Part shown: piece after piece, positions 1 through 4,982 of the stretch
Position numbering within the stretch: position 1 is the first letter of the stretch
How the letters are laid out: each line of letters begins with the position of its first letter
From: Nitrospira sp.
GTDB taxonomy: Bacteria > Nitrospirota > Nitrospiria > Nitrospirales > Nitrospiraceae
NCBI GenBank assembly: GCA_029858925.1
Contig: JAOUEB010000117.1
Coordinates: 1 to 5,501, forward strand
Direction of reading: 5' to 3'
Length of the DNA stretch: 5,501 nt
The notes under the pieces: model-generated
Databases searched by the model: none
What the model was told of the DNA's origin: nothing
Seen by the model: the letters and a program-made list of their open reading frames with translations, nothing else
Program-made: the position numbers and the translations under genes

Positions 1-604
1 GACAGGGCTCCGTTACGATCTGTCCGGCGCCTTCGCACTGGCCGCAGGGCCGGCTGACGCTGAAAAAACCTTGTTGAAAGCGAAGCTCTCCAGCGCCTTT
101 GCAGCTGGGGCAGGTTCTGATGGACGCCGCCGACTTCGCTCCGGTGCCTTTACAGTCGACACAGCTTTCCCAGCGAGGAATCTTGAGCTTCGCTTCTTTG
201 CCGTAGACGGCTTCCTCGAAGGACAGCTCCAGGTTGTATTGGAGATCGCTTCCCCGTTCCGTGCGGCCTCCGCCACGGGCTTGTCCGAAGAAGTCTTCGA
301 AAATATCGTTAAAAACGTCGCCGAAACCGCCGCGGTTGAAATCGAATCCATCAAAGCCTCCAGCACCCTGTTGCGCGCCGGCATGCCCGAACATGTCGTA
401 ACGCTTCCGTTTGTCCTGGTCGCTCAGGGTTTCGTAGGCTTCGTTGATTTCTTTGAACTTTTCTTCGGCGGATTTTTTCTGGTGATCGCCGGTGTGCAGG
501 TCGGGGTGGTGCTGGCGGGCCATCTTTCGATAGGCCTTCTTGAGTTCGTCATCGGAGACGGTTTTCTCGACGCCGAGGATGTCGTAATAATCTCGTTTGC
601 TCAT
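1..604 (-). CDS. dnaJ: DnaJ, type I Hsp40 co-chaperone (partial, C-terminus beyond left edge)
   Basis: DnaJ delivers unfolded clients to DnaK in the cytoplasm and stimulates its ATPase. The visible 201 residues begin MSKRDYYDILG, the classic DnaJ start. The J-domain spans about residues 4-70 with the essential HPD at 33-35. A Gly/Phe-rich linker follows at about 73-117, then the zinc-binding region with CxxCxGxG motifs starting at Cys148, Cys165 and Cys187. The fourth motif is cut after its first cysteine, Cys201, at the window edge. This architecture makes it a type I DnaJ; roughly the last 170-180 residues are missing by family length. The start at 602-604 is chosen by family conservation. 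An in-frame ATG at 614-616 would add MVSV, and neither start has a clear Shine-Dalgarno sequence. The gene follows dnaK after an 84-base spacer holding a strong stem-loop, so co-transcription with dnaK is likely. No frameshift or missing key residue is visible in the part present. Confidence 0.97.
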   Translation of the reverse strand, partial: MSKRDYYDILGVEKTVSDDELKKAYRKMARQHHPDLHTGDHQKKSAEEKFKEINEAYETLSDQDKRKRYDMFGHAGAQQGAGGFDGFDFNRGGFGDVFNDIFEDFFGQARGGGRTERGSDLQYNLELSFEEAVYGKEAKLKIPRWESCVDCKGTGAKSAASIRTCPSCKGAGELRFQQGFFSVSRPCGQCEGAGQIVTEPC

Positions 605-631
605 CACGGATACCATCGCTCACGATACACA

Positions 632-672
632 GACAGACCGAAGCCGCCCGATGACGGGCCCCTCGGTCTGTC
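632..672 (-). other. Two-tier stem-loop in the dnaK-dnaJ spacer
   Basis: A perfect 10-bp inverted repeat (gacagaccga at 632-641 against tcggtctgtc at 663-672) encloses a second 5-bp hairpin (gcccg at 646-650, loop atga, cgggc at 655-659). It lies wholly between the dnaK stop and the dnaJ start. On the minus strand it is not followed by a run of U (the next bases are TGTGTATCG), so it is a poor intrinsic terminator. An RNA-processing or transcript-stabilising element that sets the dnaK/dnaJ ratio, or a weak attenuator, are inferred alternatives. Confidence 0.75.
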
Positions 673-688
673 CGATGCGTATTGTATG

Positions 689-2608
689 CTACTTCTTGTC
701 CTTGTCGACTTCTTCGAATTCCGCGTCGACGACTTTTTCATCGGTCTTGGCGGAAGCGGCGCCGTTCCCCCCTGGCTCTGTGCTCTGCGGGCCGGCCGTT
801 GCTGAGGCTTTCTTATACATGGCTTCAGCCAGTTTATGAGAGGCGGTCGTGAGCGTCTGTGTTGCCGACTCGATGGCCTCGGCGTCCGTCCCTTCGAGCG
901 CTTTCTTCAGGGCCGCCACGGCGTCTTGAATTTGTGTTTTTTCATCCGCCGACACATTGTCGCCGTACTCTGTGATGTTCTTTTCGGTTTGATACACGAG
1001 AGTATCGGCTTGGTTCTTGGCTTCGGCGAGCTTGCGCCGCTTCTTGTCGTCTTCGGTGTGCGCCTGGGCGTCCTTGACGAGTTTGTCGACCTCGTCCTTG
1101 CTCAGGCCGCTCGATGCCGTGATCCGGATCGACTGCTCTTTCTGAGTCGCCATATCCTTGGCCGCCACATGGACGATGCCGTTGGCGTCGATGTCGAAGG
1201 ACACCTCGATCTGCGGCATGCCCCGTGGCGCCGTGGGAATGCCGACCAAGTCGAATTGGCCGAGCAGCTTGTTGTCGTTGGCCATTTCTCGTTCGCCTTG
1301 GAAGACCCTGATGGTCACAGCCGTTTGGTTGTCCGCGGCGGTCGAGAAGGTCTGGCTCTTCTTCGTTGGAACGGTCGTGTTGCGCTCGATGAGCTTGGTG
1401 AAGACGCCGCCGAGGGTTTCAATTCCGAGCGAGAGCGGCGTGACGTCGAGCAGCAGCACATCCTTGACTTCGCCCTTGAGCACGCCGCCTTGAATGCCGG
1501 CGCCGATGGCAACCACTTCGTCGGGATTCACGCCCCGGTGGGGTTCTCTTCCAAAAAACTCTTTGACCACTTGAATGACTTTGGGCATGCGGGTCATGCC
1601 GCCGACCAACACGACTTCTTGAATATCCTTTGCCGTAACGCCGGCGTCGGAGATGGCCTTACGGCAGGGTTCTATGGTGCGTTGGATCAAATCGTCCACC
1701 AGCTGTTCCAGCTTGGCCCTGGTGAGTTTGGTCACCAAATGCTTGGGGCCGCTTGCATCGGCTGTAACGAAGGGCAGGTTGATTTCGGTTTCCTGGGACG
1801 AAGACAGTTCGATCTTGGCTCGTTCCGCAGCCTCTTTGAGGCGTTGCAGCGCCATGCGATCCTTCCGGAGATCGATCCCCTGGTCCTTCTTGAATTCGTC
1901 AACCAGCCAATCCATGACGCGAAGGTCGAAATCGTCGCCACCAAGGTAGGTATCGCCGTTGGTGGATTTCACTTCGAAGACGCCTTCGCCGATTTCCAGC
2001 ACCGACACATCGAAGGTGCCGCCGCCGAGGTCGTAGACAGCGATTCGTTCATCCTTCTTCTTGTCGAGCCCGTACGCAAGGGAGGCCGCGGTCGGCTCAT
2101 TGATGATGCGGAGCACGTTCAGGCCGGCGATCTGCCCTGCGTCTTTGGTGGCCTGCCGCTGGCTGTCGTCGAAATAAGCCGGGACGGTGACGACGGCTTC
2201 GGTGATTTTTTCGCCGAGGTAGTCTTCCGCGGTCTGCCGCATTTTTTGCAGAATCATGGCCGAAACTTCCGGCGGGCTGTAGCGTTTGCCGCGCAATTCG
2301 ACGTGGGCGTCGCCGTTGTCGGCTTCGACCACTTTATAGGGAAGCCGCTTCATGGCCTCCTGCACCTCACGGCTCTTGAACTTGCGCCCCATGAGCCGCT
2401 TGACTGAGAAGATGGTGTTTTCATGGTTCGTAATGGCCTGCCGTTTTGCGATTTGGCCGACGAGACGTTCAGCCTTGTCGGTGATGGCCACGACGGAAGG
2501 AGTGGTGCGGCTCCCTTCGGCGTTGGCGATGACGACGGGGTCCCCGCCGCTCATGATGGCGACGCAAGAGTTTGTGGTGCCGAGGTCGATGCCGATGACT
2601 TTACCCAT
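689..2608 (-). CDS. dnaK: DnaK, Hsp70 molecular chaperone
   Basis: DnaK is the cytoplasmic ATP-driven Hsp70 that binds exposed hydrophobic segments of client proteins, working with DnaJ and GrpE. The 639-residue protein is full length (E. coli has 638). The nucleotide-binding domain fills about residues 1-380: [10 protein letters not shown] at 5-14 (phosphate 1), Lys70, the [13 protein letters not shown] segment from 168, [10 protein letters not shown] from 193 (phosphate 2; Thr198 matches the E. coli autophosphorylated Thr199) and [11 protein letters not shown] from 334 (adenosine). The interdomain linker VLLLDVTP is at 384-391. The beta substrate-binding domain runs to about 500, the helical lid to about 600, and a Gly/Ala/Ser-rich tail ends in an acidic EEVDKDKK, a variant of the usual bacterial C-terminal motif. 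A strong AAGGAG lies 7 bases before the ATG. The gene is 35 bases downstream of grpE, so one operon is likely. The stop is TAG. Identity is unambiguous. Confidence 0.99.
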   Translation of the reverse strand: MGKVIGIDLGTTNSCVAIMSGGDPVVIANAEGSRTTPSVVAITDKAERLVGQIAKRQAITNHENTIFSVKRLMGRKFKSREVQEAMKRLPYKVVEADNGDAHVELRGKRYSPPEVSAMILQKMRQTAEDYLGEKITEAVVTVPAYFDDSQRQATKDAGQIAGLNVLRIINEPTAASLAYGLDKKKDERIAVYDLGGGTFDVSVLEIGEGVFEVKSTNGDTYLGGDDFDLRVMDWLVDEFKKDQGIDLRKDRMALQRLKEAAERAKIELSSSQETEINLPFVTADASGPKHLVTKLTRAKLEQLVDDLIQRTIEPCRKAISDAGVTAKDIQEVVLVGGMTRMPKVIQVVKEFFGREPHRGVNPDEVVAIGAGIQGGVLKGEVKDVLLLDVTPLSLGIETLGGVFTKLIERNTTVPTKKSQTFSTAADNQTAVTIRVFQGEREMANDNKLLGQFDLVGIPTAPRGMPQIEVSFDIDANGIVHVAAKDMATQKEQSIRITASSGLSKDEVDKLVKDAQAHTEDDKKRRKLAEAKNQADTLVYQTEKNITEYGDNVSADEKTQIQDAVAALKKALEGTDAEAIESATQTLTTASHKLAEAMYKKASATAGPQSTEPGGNGAASAKTDEKVVDAEFEEVDKDKK

Positions 2609-2615
2609 TGGTGGA

Positions 2616-2621
2616 CTCCTT
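2616..2621 (-). promoter_or_regulatory. Shine-Dalgarno site of dnaK
   Basis: On the minus strand AAGGAG sits 7 bases before the ATG at 2606-2608, within a longer AAGGAAGGAGT run (2615-2625). It is one of the two strongest ribosome sites in the window and confirms the start at [10 protein letters not shown]. The contrast with dnaJ, which has no obvious site, suggests unequal translation of the two. Confidence 0.85.
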
Positions 2622-2643
2622 CCTTCCCGATATCAGCGATCCG

Positions 2644-3255
2644 TTAGTTCGAAGTTGAATCTTGTCCGTCTGTTTGCGCAGGCCCTGCTGAGACACTGAC
2701 CATTGCCGCGCGAAGAATGCGGTCGTGCAGCCGGTAGCCCTTTTGAAACTCATCGATCACGTGATCGCGTGGAACACTGTCGGACGGCACATGTGAAACG
2801 GCTTGATGGGTGGTCGGGTCGAACGCCTGGCCGACCGTTTCGACCGCCTGAATGCCGAATTTTCCAAGGGTGCTCGACAGTTGTTTCAATGTCAGATCGA
2901 CACCCTGGACCAGGGCCGTGTTTCCTCCATTGTCGTCGCGCGCGGCCTTGATCGCCCGCTCCATATTGTCGACGACCGGCAACAACTCTTTCAGCAGCTG
3001 TTCATTGCCGAATCTGATGTGGTCCCGCTGATCGCGCTGAGCCATCCGCTTGTAGTTTTCAAACTCGGCGGCCAGTCGCAGATACTTATCGTTCAGGGCC
3101 TTCACCTCTTCTGCTTTCTGAACGAGTGCCTGCTGTACGTCTGGGAGAAGGGGATCTGGGCCAGTAGCGGCAGACTCTCCATTGCCGGATGTCTCAGGGC
3201 TTAAGTCATCGATTGTGTTCACTATTTCCTCTGAATTGTCCTGTTCTTGGTTCAT
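2644..3255 (-). CDS. grpE: GrpE, nucleotide exchange factor of DnaK
   Basis: GrpE releases ADP from DnaK and so resets the chaperone cycle; family members are dimers and some act as thermosensors. The 203-residue protein is of usual length. An acidic, probably disordered N-terminus (about 1-38) is followed by the long coiled-coil helix (about 40-105, including LNDKYLRLAAEFENYKR at 54-70 and LLKELLPVVDNMERAI at 87-102). The compact beta domain that contacts DnaK follows, with AFDPTTHQAV at 144-153 and the family signature GYRLHDRILRAAMV at 173-186. A polar tail ends at Asn203. AAAGG lies 7 bases before the ATG at 3253-3255, supporting the start. It is the first gene of the grpE-dnaK-dnaJ cluster, with only 35 bases to dnaK. 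No hrcA gene precedes it: the upstream gap is non-coding and then a bactofilin appears. Confidence 0.98.
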   Translation of the reverse strand: MNQEQDNSEEIVNTIDDLSPETSGNGESAATGPDPLLPDVQQALVQKAEEVKALNDKYLRLAAEFENYKRMAQRDQRDHIRFGNEQLLKELLPVVDNMERAIKAARDDNGGNTALVQGVDLTLKQLSSTLGKFGIQAVETVGQAFDPTTHQAVSHVPSDSVPRDHVIDEFQKGYRLHDRILRAAMVSVSAGPAQTDGQDSTSN

Positions 3256-3276
3256 GTCGATACCTTTACAGAGCAG

Positions 3277-3304
3277 CAGATATCCATAGGAGATCAGAAG
3301 TCAA
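3277..3304 (-). promoter_or_regulatory. Weak sigma70-like promoter candidate for grpE
   Basis: On the minus strand TTGACT (3299-3304) is separated by 16 bases from TATCTG (3277-3282). The -35 box is good but the -10 box matches consensus at only three of six positions. Transcription would begin very close to the grpE ribosome site, leaving a short leader. Weak on its own, and an alternative to the upstream AT-rich candidate at 3355-3362. Confidence 0.2.
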
Positions 3305-3354
3305 CAGGAGTGAAAGAAATGCCCTCAAAAATAATGCGGTAGGGTTGCCACGCG

Positions 3355-3362
3355 ATTTTATA
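3355..3362 (-). promoter_or_regulatory. AT-rich -10-like box (TATAAAAT) upstream of grpE
   Basis: TATAAAAT on the minus strand stands out in a GC-rich surround, about 100 bases before the grpE start. No convincing -35 box is placed at the usual distance, so a standard sigma70 promoter is only suggested. It lies between the dispersed repeat and grpE, which would make it the nearest promoter unaffected by the repeat. Confidence 0.25.
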
Positions 3363-3390
3363 CGTAGCGGCGTTCGGCACCGCGTAATGT

Positions 3391-3452
3391 GTCATTCCCG
3401 CGAAAGCGGGAATCTAGGACACAACTGGATTCCGGGTCAAGTCCGAAATGAC
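3391..3452. repeat. Degenerate dispersed palindromic repeat (REP/MITE-like)
   Basis: The element is bounded by gtcatt (3391-3396) and its exact complement aatgac (3447-3452). Inside, attcccgc (3394-3401) and gcgggaat (3406-3413) form a perfect 8-bp hairpin with a GAAA loop. A second hairpin from 3429 to 3449 is decayed, with one mismatch and a G-U pair. The central arms aatctag and ctggatt also pair at six of seven positions. This is the widespread non-coding repeat type whose spurious translation looks like SRESGN...DSRxRGNDE; similar copies are scattered through many bacterial genomes. It contains no gene. Assignment to the family is from memory of its pattern; only one copy is visible here. 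Confidence 0.8.
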
Positions 3453-3467
3453 GAGGAGGACAGGGCG

Positions 3468-3482
3468 CACATCATTGATGTG
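3468..3482. repeat. 15-bp perfect dyad CACATCA-T-TGATGTG
   Basis: Two 7-bp arms (3468-3474 and 3476-3482) are exact reverse complements around a single base. The size and near-zero spacer resemble a dimeric repressor operator more than an RNA hairpin, which would need a larger loop. It lies in the gap between bactofilin B and grpE. No regulator can be named from the sequence. Confidence 0.4.
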
Positions 3483-3585
3483 TCGCGATGCCACACAAAC
3501 ACGCATCTGGATTGATGATCTGCGGTTGGGGATTGTGGCGGCCCAGTTGCAGCCGAGGCGGTGGGTGTACGAGGAGCTCCTAGGG

Positions 3586-4032
3586 CTAGATGGCCGACGA
3601 TCGAATTCCTACTCGATACGGAGTCATATCATGGATGTTTGAATGGGGCAACGGTTGCTCATCGCCCCATTTATTGGCGTCCATATGACACATGCCATGG
3701 AAGTAGGCTCCGTCTTGGATGGTAATGGCCGGAGTGTGAACGTCTCCGATGAGCGCGCCCGCAGTGAGGATTTGAATATTGTGAGCAGCCGTCACGGTTC
3801 CGGTTATCTTTCCGCTTACTGTTACGGTTCCCGCTGAAACCATGCCTTTGATTATCCCTTGTTCTCCCACGATCAAAGCGCCCGTAATGCGCACTTCGCC
3901 CTCAACCCGCCCGTCAATGCGGACGCCCCCGTCGCACGTGACGACTCCCATGAAGTGGGCCCCCTTCCCAAAGAACGTAAAACTATCATTGTCGATTGCG
4001 GCTTCAGCGGTTTTTTCACGGGTTCCCCACAT
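3586..4032 (-). CDS. Bactofilin B (polymer-forming cytoskeletal protein, DUF583)
   Basis: Bactofilins are nucleotide-independent bacterial cytoskeletal proteins that polymerise end to end and often scaffold cell-wall enzymes or other proteins at the membrane. The 148-residue product has the typical right-handed beta-helix core at about residues 18-118: FFGKGAHFMGVV from 20, the hallmark RIDGRVEGEV at 38-47, then short Gly-containing turns such as SGKITGTV and GDVHTPAITIQDGA. The tail from 119 is polar and probably disordered. The N-terminus MWGTREKT is one aromatic residue followed by charged ones, similar to the short membrane-targeting peptide reported for other bactofilins; that is an inference. 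AAAGGAA lies 11 bases before the ATG, a slightly long spacing. It follows bactofilin A by 110 bases in the same direction, and the two cores are about 39% identical by hand alignment (38 of 98). Its specific role in shape, polarity or motility cannot be read from the sequence. Confidence 0.92.
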   Translation of the reverse strand: MWGTREKTAEAAIDNDSFTFFGKGAHFMGVVTCDGGVRIDGRVEGEVRITGALIVGEQGIIKGMVSAGTVTVSGKITGTVTAAHNIQILTAGALIGDVHTPAITIQDGAYFHGMCHMDANKWGDEQPLPHSNIHDMTPYRVGIRSSAI

Positions 4033-4142
4033 AAGTTTTCACGTTCCTTTCGCAGTGCCGTACGGCCGACGCTGTCGTATCTGTTTAGGCGTGACAGGAC
4101 GGGCTCCTGAAGCGATGGGTGACGCCTGGACCTAACAGACCG
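4033..4142. other. Spacer between the bactofilins with several inverted repeats
   Basis: Four dyads crowd 110 bases: the perfect palindrome gccgtacggc (4057-4066); cagga/tcctg with a 5-base loop (4095-4109), nested within aggcgt (4087-4092) and acgcct (4122-4127); and ctaac/gttag with a 5-base loop (4132-4146), which overlaps the bactofilin A stop codon. None is followed by a U-tract on the minus strand, so none qualifies as an intrinsic terminator. They could tune the ratio of the two bactofilins at the RNA level, or simply reflect GC-rich sequence. Confidence 0.5.
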
Positions 4143-4646
4143 TTAGATGTTCATTCTTCCGACTTCAAATTGGTCCGAGGAACGCATGTCTCGGAGCGCC
4201 GGTTCTCGGTTCGCGTCACGAGAGTTTTGACTCATCTCCAGGGTGCCGTCGAGAAGGGCGCCTTCCTCGATTGACAACTTGGGCGTGCGCACGTGTCCGA
4301 TGACAACGGAGGGTGCCTGCATGATGAACTTTTCCTTGGCGCAGATGTCTCCGGTGATCTTTCCCTTGCACACGATGGTTCCCGCGGTCACGGTTGCCTT
4401 CATTTCGGCTCCCTCGCTGACCAAGATTATGCCGTCCGTGTGAATTGCACCCTCTAAAGATCCATCAATCCGTATAGTTCCCTCGTGGGTGATGGTGCCC
4501 TTGAAGTGAACGTCTTTCCCGATAAAAGCGCTGACATCTTTCGCCTTTTCCCCCCGTGCGGACGGCGAGATAGGAATAGCGTCCTGGGCTAGTTGGGGGG
4601 GAGAATAGTCGACACTTTGCTCATCCCGAGCCTTCACAATCCTCAT
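4143..4646 (-). CDS. Bactofilin A (polymer-forming cytoskeletal protein, DUF583)
   Basis: A second bactofilin of 167 residues, upstream of bactofilin B in the same orientation. A polar, proline-containing N-terminal extension (about 1-37) precedes the beta-helix core (about 38-138): FIGKDVHFKGTI from 41, RIDGSLEGAI at 59-68, TAGTIVCKGKITGDI from 87 and GHVRTPKLSIEEGALLDG from 117. The charged tail after 139 is probably disordered. Compared with bactofilin B, the extension is longer and lacks the short aromatic-plus-charged N-terminus, so the two may differ in membrane attachment (inferred). GGAGGT lies 6 bases before the ATG at 4644-4646, which fixes the start. The gene probably heads a two-gene bactofilin unit, since 336 bases separate it from coaX. 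In other bacteria paired bactofilins co-assemble, and that is a reasonable but untested guess here. Confidence 0.93.
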   Translation of the reverse strand: MRIVKARDEQSVDYSPPQLAQDAIPISPSARGEKAKDVSAFIGKDVHFKGTITHEGTIRIDGSLEGAIHTDGIILVSEGAEMKATVTAGTIVCKGKITGDICAKEKFIMQAPSVVIGHVRTPKLSIEEGALLDGTLEMSQNSRDANREPALRDMRSSDQFEVGRMNI

Positions 4647-4652
4647 AACCCT

Positions 4653-4658
4653 ACCTCC
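4653..4658 (-). promoter_or_regulatory. Shine-Dalgarno site of bactofilin A
   Basis: GGAGGT on the minus strand sits 6 bases before the ATG at 4644-4646 and is a near-perfect ribosome site. It fixes the start of bactofilin A and is much better placed than the site of bactofilin B (11-base spacing), which suggests higher translation of the first gene. Confidence 0.85.
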
Positions 4659-4738
4659 GCACCAGCATCCTGCAGGCTATAAAACAGAAGAGGGAAGTGA
4701 ATTGCTCATATCCCTGGGTTGGTATGTCTGATGGAGTA

Positions 4739-4766
4739 ACTGTAGCGTCGATTGAGAAAAAAGCAA
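4739..4766 (-). promoter_or_regulatory. Weak sigma70-like promoter candidate for the bactofilins
   Basis: On the minus strand TTGCTT (4761-4766) and TACAGT (4739-4744) are 16 bases apart, within a locally AT-rich stretch. Both boxes are imperfect. Transcription would give a leader of about 85 bases ahead of bactofilin A. Confidence 0.25.
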
Positions 4767-4845
4767 GTGCGACAGGGGCTGAGTCGAAATAGTCGTTCAG
4801 AGACGCGGATTTGGGGCTAATTCCTGCAAGATGCCTCCTAGCGTC

Positions 4846-4863
4846 GCACGAATCGCTTCGTGC
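4846..4863. repeat. Perfect 7-bp hairpin in the bactofilin A upstream region
   Basis: Arms gcacgaa (4846-4852) and ttcgtgc (4857-4863) are exact complements around a 4-base loop. There is no U-tract on either side, so it is not a standard terminator. It could be a processing signal for the coaX 3' end, a structured leader of bactofilin A, or an operator. Confidence 0.5.
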
Positions 4864-4894
4864 AATCAGCATCGCGCCTCAATTCGTAGCGCAC

Positions 4895-4900
4895 AGTATA
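4895..4900 (-). promoter_or_regulatory. -10-like hexamer TATACT downstream of coaX
   Basis: TATACT on the minus strand matches the -10 consensus at five of six positions. The sequence 17 bases upstream (ATGAGG) is a poor -35. If used, the transcript would carry a leader of about 240 bases including the hairpin at 4846-4863 before bactofilin A. Confidence 0.25.
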
Positions 4901-4982
4901 CATGGAGAAGGAGCGAACCTCATTTGTTCGTGAATGGGCGAGCGAGGAAGAGGGGAAAATAATTGAGCGTGAAGCGGGCGCA

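Larger units (their letters stand above)
3256..3585. other. 330-base intergenic region upstream of grpE
   Basis: No credible gene lies here. Small plus-strand reading frames cross it but show no family resemblance, and one merely translates the palindromic repeat. The region holds, going from grpE outwards, the grpE ribosome site, two weak promoter candidates (3277-3304 and 3355-3362), the dispersed palindromic repeat (3391-3452), a 15-bp dyad (3468-3482) and a 10-bp palindrome aggagctcct (3572-3581) just past the bactofilin B stop. I see no CIRCE operator (TTAGCACTC-N9-GAGTGCTAA), no recognisable sigma-32 promoter, and no intrinsic terminator with a U-tract for bactofilin B. Confidence 0.7.
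4647..4982. other. 336-base intergenic region between coaX and bactofilin A
   Basis: No gene with recognisable family features lies here. A 73-codon minus-strand frame (4651-4872) ends four bases before bactofilin A, but it has a weak start site, roughly 53% GC at third positions by hand count and no known motif, so I do not call it. The stretch contains the bactofilin A ribosome site, two weak promoter candidates (4739-4766 and 4895-4900) and a perfect 7-bp hairpin (4846-4863). No clear terminator for coaX is seen: the T-run on the minus strand near 4755-4764 is not preceded by a strong stem. Confidence 0.65.

Noticed and set aside
13..384. Minus-strand frame of 123 codons inside dnaJ
   Set aside because: It lies in another frame of the dnaJ coding strand; the dnaJ frame carries the J-domain and zinc motifs.
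71..805. Plus-strand open frame of 244 codons opposite dnaJ and the end of dnaK
   Set aside because: It overlaps two well-supported genes and the hairpin spacer, and its translation is low-complexity Phe/Val/Gly-rich sequence typical of an antisense shadow.
836..2407. Plus-strand open frame of 523 codons opposite dnaK
   Set aside because: It is fully antisense to an unambiguous dnaK. Long open frames opposite Hsp70 genes are a known by-product of codon bias in GC-rich genomes, and the translation shows no family motifs.
3391..3452. Intrinsic terminator for the bactofilin genes
   Set aside because: The hairpin is strong but on the minus strand it is followed by GACACATTACGC rather than a U-tract, and the element fits a dispersed repeat better.
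3189..3642. Two small plus-strand frames crossing the grpE upstream region
   Set aside because: One encodes the familiar spurious translation of the palindromic repeat (SRESGN...), and the other overlaps the 3' end of bactofilin B; neither looks like a real protein.
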